A DNA stretch of 64,000 nt. It comes from CAVQBP01 sp963848195. GTDB taxonomy: Bacteria; Bacteroidota; Ignavibacteria; Ignavibacteriales; Ignavibacteriaceae. The notes under the pieces were generated by a model. It made no database searches and was not told where the DNA came from. It was given only the letters and a program-made list of their open reading frames with translations. The position numbers and the translations under genes are program-made. Shown here piece after piece: positions 36,374-47,463 of the stretch. Position 1 is the stretch's first letter. The number at the start of each line of letters is the position of its first letter. The stretch lies in the NCBI GenBank assembly GCA_963848195.1, contig CAWKCY010000024.1, positions 372,001-436,000 of the forward strand, written 5' to 3'.

Positions 36374-39300
36374 TTATTTAAGGAACATCATCTTCTTAGA
36401 TACCACAAATTTACCTGCCATTATCCTATAAATATAAACACCTGAAGCAACATTAATATTATTGTTATTTGTGCCATTCCATATAGTTCTGTAGAATCCG
36501 GGATCTCTAACTTCATTAACGAGTGTTTTTACTTTCTCTCCGAGAGTATTGTAAATTTCGAGAACCACCTTTTCCTGTTGAGGCAGCTGAAATTTAATTG
36601 TTGTTGTTGGATTGAACGGATTTGGATAATTCTGCGATAGACTAAATACAGTCGGTAAAGCTGTTACTTCAAGTACATTGGAATATGTAAAACTTCCGTT
36701 ATAATCTAATTGTTTTAACCTGTAATATAATTTCCCTCCGTTAGAAGTTTTATCAACATAGCTATAAGACTGCTTCTCAGTTGTCGTTCCCTTACCCGTT
36801 ATATTTCCTATCTTATAATAACTCTTTTTATCTGTACTTCTTTCGATATCAAATCCCGCATTATTCTTTTCTGTTGCAGTTTGCCAGGATAATGTGACTT
36901 TATCTTCATCAGTATTCGCAGTAAATGATGTTAATTCAACCGGGACTGGATTTCCCTGGATGACAAGGTTGTCAATTGCCCAACCCCACGCATGAGTTCC
37001 TGGATCTGCCAAAAGTCTAAATCTAATTAGAATTGTATCTCCTGCCGCAAAAGAAGCATCTAGATTTAAAATGTGATTTACATACATTGTAGAATCACCA
37101 GGCTCATTAGATAGAAAAGCATTTAACCATGCTGTATCTGCTCTCGCATCATAACCATCCGCTATAGGTTTCCAATTAATACCATCTTTTGTCCCTTCAA
37201 CTACAACATAATCATAAAAATCATCATCACCATAAAGACTGCCAGGTTCTCCGGGTTCAACTATCGCAATATCATCATAGCTTAAGTTAGCGTTTGCCTG
37301 TGCAACAATGATCGGGATTAATAATTGGTAAATATAATTAGTATTATCAGAATATGGATGTGGAGAATTTATTGCTCCATTACTGAAGCCTTTAGCTGTA
37401 TCAATTGTAAATCCATTACCTGCAAAATCACTGGAATGTCCTTCGAAATTATTAGCGTAAGAATTGCGTGGTTGAGCTAGAACTTTATCATCAGATATCC
37501 TCTGATATGATTTATATGCAATTCCGTTTTTGTAGCTAATTATTTGAATCGAATCTTTCCTGGTGGACATGACAGGATATAGGATTACTGTATCTTTGGC
37601 AGCTCCATTTGCTGGTAATTTAGCTTCAATTTTGCGGTTTACTACAATATGTGTGGAATCGTAAGGAGACCTGAGGGAAAAAGGTATTACCAATGCTCCT
37701 GATGGATTTTGAGCTATTGGATTCAAACGGGGTGATTTAGTTACAGACGGAGGTTCATATCCCGAAAGCTCAGGTATTTTTACAGACCAAATTCCTCTTC
37801 CATGTGTAGCTACAACAATTTCATCATTTACAATTACCATCTCATATATGGATGTTGCCGGAAAACCATTATCTGTATATGTCCAGCTGCTTCCTCCATC
37901 CGTAGTCTGATAAATGCCTATATCAGTTCCAGCCCAAATAATTTTGGGATCATAAGGCATTACCAGTAAACTGTAACATGCTACATCTGGGAAACCTGCG
38001 GAACTTACTGTATCTGTACCAAAGCCGGAAATATCCTTCCAGCTTTGTCCTAAGTCGGTTGTTTTCAAAATCTTTGGGGTCTTAGCGAAAGAGAAAAGTG
38101 CGTAAGCTGTACTATCTTTTAAAGGATCAGTTTCTAGGCTTGTGATGCGGCCTAATTCAACATCGGTAAAATTGTTTGTGGGATTAAATGTAAGTCCACC
38201 ATCAGTAGAAACAAAGAGATTAGCACTGCTCGACATTCCGCTTCCCGTCCAGACAATTTGAGGATTTAACAAAGACATCTTAATTTGAGCAAATGTGGCA
38301 CTTCCATTGAAGTTGGAATCGATTCCTGTTAAAGTCCAGCTTGAAGCAAAATCATCTGACCTCCATACTCCATGTGTTCCAATGGCATATACCATATCAG
38401 GATCCTGCTTCGACTTAGCTAATTTAGTAATAAATGGTGCGTCGTTTCCGACATCAGCTAAACCGTTTGATGTACTTGCTCCAGCCCATGTCACTCCGCC
38501 GTCTGTTGTTTTAAATATATTGTTGAACTGTGAAGATTCCAATAGCTGATTGCCATCATTATAATTCCAAACAGCTTCAAACCCATCACCGGCATCGGGA
38601 GCAGTTGCCATGAACTTGTATCGGTAGCATTTAACGGAGAAACCCACGATCCGTTATCCTGTGTACCCCCAATAAATCTGTCTGCTCCGTTCATTTTGTC
38701 AACGCCGTAGAATTGAGTAGTGTTGTATCCGTTTCTTGGTTGGGTAAATGTAGCCCCTTTATCATCGGAATATGAAACACCTCCATCATTACCGTTTACA
38801 AGTCTAAAGCTATGAGTTGCTTCATTTGTTTTAATAAGTGTAATATTATGCTGGTCAGGGTGTACTCCTTTAGAAGTACCTCCAAACTGACGGTAAACAT
38901 CAGCAATAGGAGTAGCTGTCAGACGTTTTGTTAAGAAAGAACCCCAGTTAATTCTTATCAATGAACTAGGAAGGTTATTTGGGTCAAATGTAGTACCGGC
39001 AGGAGCTTCCGGCCAAAATGCATAAGTATTCTTATATGCCATTCCCGCTGTTTTTGCAATATTAGTATCTGGATTATTAGGATCATATGTAACTGAACTA
39101 ATAAAAACATATTCCCTCGAAATTCCTCCGGGTGCATCAGCTTCATCCATAGGATTCCATGTTCCACTTGCATCCTGATCCCTAAAAGATACCATTAACT
39201 GCCGATTATGATCAATATCCCAGACTTCAAATGGAACATCTACATAATCTTGATAGGGATATGCAAAATTTGTGGCAAATAAAAATCTATGAGCTTTTTG

Positions 39301-40939
39301 GTGCATTCCAGGACCAAATCTAACTTCAACCGAAGTATAATCAGTATCATTTAAGCCGGTTGGCAGGCCATGAAAGATTTCACCAAGGTCCAATCCGCCT
39401 TCTGCATATCTGCCTAACCAATTAACAAATGATAAAAATGAACTGATATTATCTTCGTCAACTGATGTAATTTGCTTTTCAGAAGTATCGGTACCGGCAA
39501 TTCTATCCAGTCTAAACATGCCTACCCCTCCGACATAAACACTATTTTTATCATAAGGATCAACTGCAATACAGTTGTCATACCAGCCCTGTCCGCCTAA
39601 CCAGTCTTTGTCTACTCCTGTAGTATCTGTTAGTGCAAACCAATTAGCTGCACCGTCGTCAGTTACATATAAAATGGAACCGCTTGATCCACCTTCTGCA
39701 GAAAAATATAAGGTTGAAGTATCGGTTGGAGCCATTGCAATTTCCATTCGTAAAACTCCCGTTATTCCATTTGAAGCATCTTTCCATGTTTTACCACCAT
39801 CAACAGATTTAATAACTCCAACACTATTTATTGTTGCATACTGAGTATTAAAATTCTCGGGATTAGAAATTAAATCTTCAACACTGCTAAAACCAGCATC
39901 GTAAACCATATTCCATGATACTCCTCCATCTGTAGATCTGAAAATTCCCGAATGAGGATAATCTGCAGACGCTGTATAATTAAAGCCCCGAGTTGCGGAG
40001 ACCAATAATATATTTTCATCCGAAGGATCAATTATCAATCTGGTAATATTCTGCATCTTTTTATTATTAGCAGTACTTGCCAACTGTTCCCAGCTTGCTC
40101 CTCTATCAGTTGATTTCCAGATTCCTGTACCATCAATCTGGTCAGCATTGAAAAATCCTTCTCCGGTTCCGGCGTAAATTACATTATGATTTGACATTGC
40201 CATCGCAATGGTACTGGTAGCAAGATTAGGTAAATCCGGAGTAAGGTTTGTCCATGAATCACCTGCATTAGTTGTTTTCCAGATTCCTCCACCTACAGAA
40301 CCTGCAAACCATGTATCATGATTTGGATCATCAGGATCAACTATAATTCCTCTTGTTCTTCCGCTTACATTTCCTGGTCCCCGTTCTACCCAGTTTAAAG
40401 CCTGTGTCTTTGCCATTTTAGTCATAGCTCTTGTAGAACTTAAATTCCTGGTTTTTAATAATTGCTTAATTTTATAGTTTGCTGGATAATCTGGAGCTGT
40501 TCTACCTTCTTTTGTTCTAATATCCCTTTCATATTTAGCAAAAAGATCAGGATGATCATCTTTATTACCTTCTATTCTTTTTTCTCTTTCAGAAATTAAT
40601 CCCTTAGACTCTTTTCTCTCTCTTTCTGAATTAAACTGTTCATCATCATCATCTTTTAAATAATCTTTGTCAATGAATTTCTTTTCTCCAGCCACGGTAC
40701 TATTTTCAAGTTCCTTCTTCTTTGAAATTGCATGCTTGCTAGGATTAGATAAGTCAATTGAGCTTTTCCCGGCTAAATTTGATTCTTGTATTGACGCAGT
40801 TTTAACTTCTCTGTTTTTCTCTTTGTTAAAGTTCCCTGTTTCAAATTTATCCATAGAATTATTACCGGTAAAAACTAAATACAGAGATACCCCTGCCAGC
40901 ACAAACAAAGTTATAATATAATAGTAAACGATTCTTCAT
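36374..40939 (-). pseudogene. Giant secreted BNR/sortilin-like repeat protein with type IX sorting domain, frameshifted
   Basis: This would be about 1520 residues if repaired. The N-terminal frame reads from near 40908 to a stop at 38491, and the second frame (to 36374) continues the same protein. Restoring one base at about 38600-38625 joins SSWQ to ATAPDAGDGF. A second shift is visible at the start: the ATG at 40939 behind AAGGAG is out of frame by one base. Dropping one A after it gives a good signal (RIVYYYIITLFVLAGVSLYL). The body has many BNR/Asp-box units (GIWKTTNAGDSW, STDRGASW, TDGGSSWTY), the propeller pattern of VPS10/sortilin-like proteins. After it come a jelly-roll-like domain, a fibronectin-like domain (VELTSFTA...KVTLSWQT) and the sorting tail NYPNPFNP...KKMMFLK. 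Confidence 0.82.
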
Positions 40940-40974
40940 GATTGCTCCTTACTTGAATAATATTTTTAGATGAT

Positions 40975-41433
40975 TTATTTGTTCTTATCTTGTCCGGAAA
41001 GCTTGGCTTTAGAAATGACATCATATATATAGCCGAACATTCTTTTATTATCTTCATCTTTACCTGATATTATTTCAGGAAGTGTCGACACTTTGATTTG
41101 ACTTCTGTTCATCCATTCTATGTTTCCATTTGTTAGGTTATCCTGGAATATTATTTTTTGATGTTCATTATCATAAATAAAAAATTTTAATGGTGTTTGT
41201 ATTCCTTTAGTAACATTTTGAGGTAATTGTTGGATAATGATATATGTTGAATCATTATTAAACGTAACTCTATAATTTTTATTGAATTTTTCTTCGGCAA
41301 TATTTTTATAGGAAGGTTGATTTTGATAAACTTCACCTGAGGTTTCTTCTGAACTGCAGCATCCGTTTATCAAAAGAATGAATGATACCGGAACTATAAT
41401 ATTTCTAACAATGATATATTTAAAACATATCAT
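40975..41433 (-). CDS. Small lipoprotein of unknown function
   Basis: This 152-residue protein has lipobox LINGC (Cys25). The mature part contains a possible repeat-like beta region (KNYRVTFNNDSTYIIIQQ) and ends basic (DKNK). No family is recognised. It lies just upstream of the giant BNR protein on the same strand, with a 35-base gap to that gene's ATG, so the two may be co-transcribed. Confidence 0.6.
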   Translation of the reverse strand: MICFKYIIVRNIIVPVSFILLINGCCSSEETSGEVYQNQPSYKNIAEEKFNKNYRVTFNNDSTYIIIQQLPQNVTKGIQTPLKFFIYDNEHQKIIFQDNLTNGNIEWMNRSQIKVSTLPEIISGKDEDNKRMFGYIYDVISKAKLSGQDKNK

Positions 41434-41717
41434 TAAGACTTAACCCTATCCCTTTAAATTAAATTATATATAGAAATGAGAATTATTTTGAGAGCAACAT
41501 TTTTATTTGCACTTAGAAAGTATCGATTCGAAGTTATAAAGTTTCCTAATTAATGTCAATATTTCTTTTCAATATATGTACTACCTCACTAAATTATTTC
41601 CCTTTTTTTGAAATTATATTTTATTTGTTTTTTATATTTTGGAATTTGAAAAAAGAATTCTAGGATGGATGAATTTATTTTATTCTTGCCAGTTATTAGA
41701 AATGCTAAAATAAAAAC

Positions 41718-42770
41718 TTAAATTCTTGCAATCTTATAATTTCTAAATGCAAAATATATTTCTGTTGCTGCAGTTTTTAAAACTGTTGCAGTTGGAATTG
41801 CCAGAAGCATTCCTAAAACGCCGAATAATTGACTCCCCGCAATTATTAAAAGAATAATTACTATAGGATGCATATCTACACTTTTAGAAAATACATAGGG
41901 CTGTACAATCCCGTTATCAAGAATATAAACTATTAACATTAATAAAAATATATAGGGAACATGGGAAAGATCACCATATTGAATTATTGAAATGATGATT
42001 GCAGGAATACCGCCGATTATTGGCCCGAAATAGGGGACCAGATGTCCTAATCCTGCAATGATTCCTAAAGGAAGAGCATTAGGTATTCCGATAATATAAA
42101 AACCAATACCGCAGGTGAACCCTACGAAAGTTGCATCAAAAACCCAGGCCCTTACAAATCTCCCTAACTGGACACTTACTTTTTTTAATATCCAGTAAGA
42201 CATTTCAAAATATTTATTCGGCAGAATATTAAGCATCCCTAAAAATATTTTTTTGCTGTCTTTAAGGAGGAAAAAAGTTATAAATGGAATGATTACCAAA
42301 ATTGCTGCTACAGATACTATACTGGATAAAAGAACCGAAATTCTATCAATTGGATTCTGGATCCATGAATCAATGAAATTTCTAATCCCCGCTGAAATTT
42401 CTCCGATGCTGAAAAAGGGAAAATATCTGTAAATATCTCTTTCAAGTATTGAAATTTGATTTTCTAAAGTATTTATATGTAGAATCTGAACAAGCTGGTT
42501 AACCTGATATAAAAGCTTGGGAACAAAAACCGAGAGTGTAATATAAACTATGAAACCCGCTACCGCGAACATTATAATTGTAGAAATTATCCGGTTGAGA
42601 CCCTCTTTTTCTAGCTGCTTGATAAAAGGATCAAATATAAATGCAAGAAGGATAGAAATGATTAAAATTATTAATAAATCGGAAAGCAAGTAAAGAATAT
42701 AAAGTAAAATTGCAGCTAGAATTATCCAAAGTAAAATCTTGGAAACTTTTTTTAAGTTTGATTCAACCAT
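41718..42770 (-). CDS. AI-2E family transporter (PerM/YhhT-like)
   Basis: This 350-residue membrane protein has about eight helices. The C-terminal GxxLPYFGPIIGG-like segment reads GHLVPYFGPIIGGIPA, followed by QPYVFSKSVDMHPIVIILLIIAG, both hallmarks of this family. Members export autoinducer-2, drugs or ions, depending on the protein. It begins only 3 bases after the NifU-like gene, so it is read in one operon with it. Confidence 0.88.
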   Translation of the reverse strand: MVESNLKKVSKILLWIILAAILLYILYLLSDLLIILIISILLAFIFDPFIKQLEKEGLNRIISTIIMFAVAGFIVYITLSVFVPKLLYQVNQLVQILHINTLENQISILERDIYRYFPFFSIGEISAGIRNFIDSWIQNPIDRISVLLSSIVSVAAILVIIPFITFFLLKDSKKIFLGMLNILPNKYFEMSYWILKKVSVQLGRFVRAWVFDATFVGFTCGIGFYIIGIPNALPLGIIAGLGHLVPYFGPIIGGIPAIIISIIQYGDLSHVPYIFLLMLIVYILDNGIVQPYVFSKSVDMHPIVIILLIIAGSQLFGVLGMLLAIPTATVLKTAATEIYFAFRNYKIARI

Positions 42771-42773
42771 TTT

Positions 42774-43001
42774 TTAATAGTTTACTGATTCAACTCTTCT
42801 TATTCCCGGAACTTCTCGCATTAATGCCCTTTCGATTCCTGCACGTAATGTCATCTGGGACATGGGACAAATATCGCAGGCTCCGGTTAGTTTTACTTTT
42901 ACTATTCCATCACCCGTTATTTCAACTAATTCTATGTCCCCGCTGTCAGCCTGCAAAAAAGGTCTTATTGCATCGAGAGCTTTTATAACATTTTCTTTCA
43001 T
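42774..43001 (-). CDS. NifU C-terminal-like Fe-S scaffold protein
   Basis: This 75-residue protein consists only of the NifU C-terminal domain. The FLQADSGDIELVEI start, the CxxC pair in GACDICPMS that binds a 4Fe-4S cluster, and IERALMREVPGI are all present. It is a carrier or scaffold for iron-sulphur clusters. It lies 18 bases after the Mrp-family ATPase, another cluster carrier, so the two probably work together. Confidence 0.9.
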   Translation of the reverse strand: MKENVIKALDAIRPFLQADSGDIELVEITGDGIVKVKLTGACDICPMSQMTLRAGIERALMREVPGIRRVESVNY

Positions 43002-43019
43002 CTAAAGCTTTAAATTTAT

Positions 43020-44123
43020 TTATTCTTCATCATCAAGCAGTATTTCAATCTTTGAATCTGCAGTTAGATTTCTCAAATGTACCTGTTGAGCTAAATTACG
43101 GGCGATTTCCATTATAATTTTTGCATGCTCCTGATCCGGCGTATCAAAGACTATCGGGATTCCTTTATCTCCGCCAATTCGTATTCTAGGCTCAATAGGA
43201 ATTCCTCCAAGAAAATGAGTATTAAGCTCCTTTGATAATTTAACACCTCCACCGGATCCAAAAATATCATATTTTTTACCTGTATCCGGTGCAATAAAAT
43301 AACTCATATTTTCGATTATTCCTAAAACCGGAACATTAACCCTCGTAAACATTTTCAGTGCTTTTCTTGCATCAATTAATGAAACTTCCTGAGGTGTGGT
43401 CACAATTACTGCACCTGTCAGTGGAATAGTCTGCACTAATGTCAATTGTATATCACCTGTGCCTGGAGGCATATCAAAAATTAAATAATCTAGTTCCCCC
43501 CAATCCACATCAGTCATAAATTGTTTTACAGCACCGCTTGCCATTGGACCTCTCCAGATAACCGGAGCATTATCATCTACTAAAACTCCAATAGAAATAA
43601 GTTTGATACCATAACTCTCAAGTGGTATCATTTTCATACTTTGCTGGTCTTGATATACTTTTGGTTTCTCCTTTATTCCCAACATCAATGGGATACTTGG
43701 ACCATATATATCTGCGTCTATTAAACCTACCTTTGCCCCATCTTTAGCAAGTGCAACAGATAGATTTACTGCAGCCATGCTTTTGCCTACCCCTCCCTTA
43801 CCGCTTGCTATTGCTATTGTGTTTTTTACATCGGGTAGTAATGAATCTTTTTTCCTGTCTTTATGAGTACTGACTCTTGTTTCAATATTTAATTCCACGT
43901 TATTCAATTCAGGGAAGTCATTTTTTATTTCATTTCTAATCTTTTCTTTTAATTCATCCTTTACATCTGACGGGGGAAGCGGCAGAACTATATCTACCGT
44001 TAATGATTTTCCCTTTACATCTATTCTTTTTATGGAATTAAGAATCAATAATTCTTTTTTAATTCTAGGATCATCCACTTTTTTTAAGGAATTCAAAATC
44101 TCAGTTTTTGTAATGTCACTCAT
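43020..44123 (-). CDS. Mrp/NBP35-family Fe-S cluster carrier ATPase
   Basis: This 367-residue protein has an N-terminal MIP18/DUF59 domain (about residues 5-85) and a P-loop ATPase domain with deviant Walker A SGKGGVGKS (residues 107-115) and the Asp-rich VGLIDADIYGPSIP. It loads Fe-S clusters on target proteins. The Cys pair common in eukaryotic NBP35 is not evident. It precedes the NifU-like gene and is in the same operon. The likely symbol is apbC or mrp. Confidence 0.92.
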   Translation of the reverse strand: MSDITKTEILNSLKKVDDPRIKKELLILNSIKRIDVKGKSLTVDIVLPLPPSDVKDELKEKIRNEIKNDFPELNNVELNIETRVSTHKDRKKDSLLPDVKNTIAIASGKGGVGKSMAAVNLSVALAKDGAKVGLIDADIYGPSIPLMLGIKEKPKVYQDQQSMKMIPLESYGIKLISIGVLVDDNAPVIWRGPMASGAVKQFMTDVDWGELDYLIFDMPPGTGDIQLTLVQTIPLTGAVIVTTPQEVSLIDARKALKMFTRVNVPVLGIIENMSYFIAPDTGKKYDIFGSGGGVKLSKELNTHFLGGIPIEPRIRIGGDKGIPIVFDTPDQEHAKIIMEIARNLAQQVHLRNLTADSKIEILLDDEE

Positions 44124-44228
44124 TTGTTATACCTTGCTTTCAAAGATTAAAACATATTAAAATATTCATGTAAAATATATTGATATTCTTCGGGAATGTA
44201 AAAGATAAAACACTTCAAAAATAGAAGG

Positions 44229-46358
44229 TCAGTTTGATTTTATTTTCTTAACGCGCGAAGCTGATTTAATAATGCTGTTCATAAGCCATTCCTGTGAATC
44301 TATTTTCTTTTCGCCATCCTGTGGATGTAAAAATTCATATTCCATAGTGGGAAGGAGTATTCTCGACTTAACATTATCTTTTAGTGAAGCTTTAATCAAA
44401 GTACTCATCAGTTCATTTTTAATATCGGGATCTTTTATAGGGAATGCAATCTCGACTCTTCTATCAAGGTTTCTCTGCATTAAATCAGCACTGCTTAAAT
44501 ATATTTCCTCAGCCCCATTGTCATAAAAATAAAACAATCTGCTATGTTCAAGATAACGACCCACAATGCTTATGACTTTTATATTTTCACTTAAATTTGG
44601 AATACCGGGTATGAGACAGCAAATCCCCCTGACTATTAAATCAATTTTAACCCCATTATTAGATGCTTCATAAAGTGCCGATATTAAAACAGGATCTACT
44701 AAAGAATTAATTTTGAAGATCAATTTCCCTGTTCCGCCGGCTTTAATATTTTCAATTTCACGCATAATTAAAGAAAGAAACTTCTCCCTCATATTGATTG
44801 GGGCTACAATAAGTTTTTTAAACTCCACTTGCTTTGAATAACCGGTTAAATAATTAAAAATATCCGAAACATCTGTGCATATATCCTGATCATTTGTAAA
44901 AAATCCCAGATCAGTATATAATTTTGCCGTTGATACATTGTAATTCCCGGTCGATAAATGGACATACCTATTCACACCATCAGATTCTTTTCGTACAACT
45001 AATGTCATTTTTGCATGAGTTTTTAAGCCAACCAATCCATAAACTACATGCACTCCTACTTTTTCCAGTTCCCTTGCCCAGAAGATATTATTCTCCTCAT
45101 CAAACCTTGCTTTAAGTTCAACCAGTACCGCAACTTGTTTCCCCCTTTCTGCTGCCTCAATAAGATAATTTAGAATTGGTGAAGAAGAACCTACTCTGTA
45201 AAGAGTCTGTTTTATCGCTAATACATCCGGATCAACTGAAGCCTGTTTAATAAACTCAACTACCGGAACAAAAGAATGATATGGATGATGCAGAATAATA
45301 TCTCTTTGTTTAATTATTGAAAAAATGTCTTCTTCGCCTTCAAATTCTTTCAGCACAACAGGATAATATGGTCTGAATTTCAATTGATGTAGAGGGAGGT
45401 CATATAATGAAATTATATCGCTTAATCCAATTGGTCCTTCAAAAACATGGACATCTTCTTTGTTTATCTGCAGATTTTCAATTAGTGTCTGCAGCATGAA
45501 TTCGGGCATTTTAGCTGCTACTTCCAGTCTGACAACTCTGCCAAATCTTCTCTGTCGTATATTTTCTTCGATAACTCTTAAAAGATCATCCGCCTCATCT
45601 TCCTGCAATTCAATATCGGTATCTCTCGTTATTCTAAAACGATGTGCTTCAACTACTTCCATCCCCGGAAATAATAAATCAAGGTTGGCTTTAATTAAAT
45701 CTCCCAGCCAGATGTATTTTGCATAAAATTTTCCGTTAACAGAGGCCTTCTTTTGAGGATTAATTGTATCAATCTGCATTAGTCTGGGTAAAATACTAGG
45801 CACTTTTACTCTCGCAAAATGATTTTCTCCATTAGGTTTCTTTACAAGTATGGCAAGGCTGAGACTCAAATTCGAGATATAAGGAAATGGTCTTCCGGGA
45901 TCGAATGCAAGTGGGGTAAGTACAGGATAAATCTCCTTTTTAAAATATTCTGTTAATATTACTTTTTCTTTTTCCGGTAAATTTTCATATCCTGCTATTA
46001 TAATCCCGTTTTTTTTAAGTGCGGGAAGTACATCGTTCTGCCATAAATCGTTGATCGTCTTTAACATCGGCTGCAGTATCTTTTCAATTCTTCGAATCTG
46101 TTCCAGCGGGGTTAAACCATCTATGGTCGGTTCTAGAACATTAGCTGCTATTTGTTCTTTTAATCCGGAAACTCTTATCATGTAAAATTCATCTAAATTG
46201 GTATGGAAAATAGAGATGAATTTTACCTTCTCAAGAAGAGGTAAATGAGGGTTCAGAGCCTCTTCCAAAACTCTTCTATTAAATTCAATCCAGCTTAAAT
46301 CTCTGTTAAAGAAATTTTTTGTGTAATTATATTTTTTTAATAATTCTTTTCCCAGCAT
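44229..46358 (-). CDS. ppk: Polyphosphate kinase 1
   Basis: This 709-residue enzyme has the full PPK1 length. It makes inorganic polyphosphate from ATP, on the inner side of the membrane. The N-terminal FFNRDLSWIEFNRRVLEEA and the two catalytic histidine regions (VGLKTHAKM and EHSRLFYFYDNG) are present. The enzyme autophosphorylates on the first His. The gene is alone, with a 105-base gap to mrp and 61 bases from the DHS-like gene upstream. No damage. Confidence 0.96.
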   Translation of the reverse strand: MLGKELLKKYNYTKNFFNRDLSWIEFNRRVLEEALNPHLPLLEKVKFISIFHTNLDEFYMIRVSGLKEQIAANVLEPTIDGLTPLEQIRRIEKILQPMLKTINDLWQNDVLPALKKNGIIIAGYENLPEKEKVILTEYFKKEIYPVLTPLAFDPGRPFPYISNLSLSLAILVKKPNGENHFARVKVPSILPRLMQIDTINPQKKASVNGKFYAKYIWLGDLIKANLDLLFPGMEVVEAHRFRITRDTDIELQEDEADDLLRVIEENIRQRRFGRVVRLEVAAKMPEFMLQTLIENLQINKEDVHVFEGPIGLSDIISLYDLPLHQLKFRPYYPVVLKEFEGEEDIFSIIKQRDIILHHPYHSFVPVVEFIKQASVDPDVLAIKQTLYRVGSSSPILNYLIEAAERGKQVAVLVELKARFDEENNIFWARELEKVGVHVVYGLVGLKTHAKMTLVVRKESDGVNRYVHLSTGNYNVSTAKLYTDLGFFTNDQDICTDVSDIFNYLTGYSKQVEFKKLIVAPINMREKFLSLIMREIENIKAGGTGKLIFKINSLVDPVLISALYEASNNGVKIDLIVRGICCLIPGIPNLSENIKVISIVGRYLEHSRLFYFYDNGAEEIYLSSADLMQRNLDRRVEIAFPIKDPDIKNELMSTLIKASLKDNVKSRILLPTMEYEFLHPQDGEKKIDSQEWLMNSIIKSASRVKKIKSN

Positions 46359-46419
46359 CTCAAATCCAATAAACCCTTAATATAGGTTAATTTATAGACA
46401 TAATCTCCGTAAAAAACAA

Positions 46420-47463
46420 TTAAACAGTTACATTTTCATCAGTAAATAATTTTTGAAATTCTTTGGGCTTTCTTTCTTTCCATGAACCCTTATGATAAGC
46501 ATATCCTGTAATTAAAGGTACAGCAATAGTTGCTTCCGAATAAACCATTTGTTCGAAAGTTGTCTCTACCTTCCCCCATGAACTGGCTTCCTTTAAGGTA
46601 GAAGATGAAAGTGCTCCATCTCTTACATCAGCTACGGTAACCTGAACAGCATATTTATGCATAGGAACATCCTCCTCAAGTATATCAGCAGCAACCACAA
46701 TATCCTGAGTAAAGTTTTTAGGAACACCCCCTCCAATCATGAAAATCCCTGTCTCTTTACTTTTCAATTTAATTTTTGTAAGCTCCAGAAAATCTTTTGC
46801 TGAATCAATAGATACATGTTTTATTGGATTCTGTGTCTGATGTAATATAAAACCGAATCCGGCTGAACAATCTGAGAATGCAGGTACAAAAATAGGTACA
46901 TTTTTTTTATATGCCGCAAATATAACCGAATCATCTACTTTGGGACCATTATGATCTTCCAGGTATCTGCCAAATTCCAATATCAGCTCACGGGAAGAAT
47001 ATGGACGTGGTTCCAGGCTGTCAAATATTTTACCGCATGTTTCATCACATACCCTTAACTCATCCTCATCAATATATGTATCATATATCCTGTCAATATG
47101 CAATTTACGTAGCTGATTATCATCACTGTATGGCGTACCTTTATAATGTTTGAACCCTAATGCTTCGAAAAAATCCTGATCAACCATGATTGCACCCGTA
47201 GAAACAATTGCATCAACCATATTGTTGTCAATCAGATCATAAACAACCTTCTTTAATCCGGCACTAAACAAACTTCCTGCAAGTGTAAGAATTATTCCGC
47301 ATTCTTTATCTTTTAGCATCATGTCATAAATATTTGCAGCTCTATACAAGTCTCGGGCAGAAAAAGCCATTTCTCCCATTGCATCAACTAAAGATATAAC
47401 ATTATTTTTTTTAATATCTATATGCTGAATAATCCCTTTCAAAAAATCCTTTTTGCCTGCCAT
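46420..47463 (-). CDS. Deoxyhypusine synthase-like protein
   Basis: This 347-residue NAD-dependent enzyme of the deoxyhypusine synthase family shows LTLAGSLFSAGLKKVVYDL, ISTGAIMVDQ-like (IVSTGAIMVDQDF), EYGRYL-like and the C-terminal SSWGKVET. The Lys in SSWGK corresponds to the active-site Lys of the eukaryotic enzyme. Bacterial EF-P is not modified with deoxyhypusine, so the bacterial protein may instead make homospermidine or a related polyamine. No eIF5A or spermidine gene is nearby. The fold is certain; the reaction is not. Confidence 0.85.
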   Translation of the reverse strand: MAGKKDFLKGIIQHIDIKKNNVISLVDAMGEMAFSARDLYRAANIYDMMLKDKECGIILTLAGSLFSAGLKKVVYDLIDNNMVDAIVSTGAIMVDQDFFEALGFKHYKGTPYSDDNQLRKLHIDRIYDTYIDEDELRVCDETCGKIFDSLEPRPYSSRELILEFGRYLEDHNGPKVDDSVIFAAYKKNVPIFVPAFSDCSAGFGFILHQTQNPIKHVSIDSAKDFLELTKIKLKSKETGIFMIGGGVPKNFTQDIVVAADILEEDVPMHKYAVQVTVADVRDGALSSSTLKEASSWGKVETTFEQMVYSEATIAVPLITGYAYHKGSWKERKPKEFQKLFTDENVTV

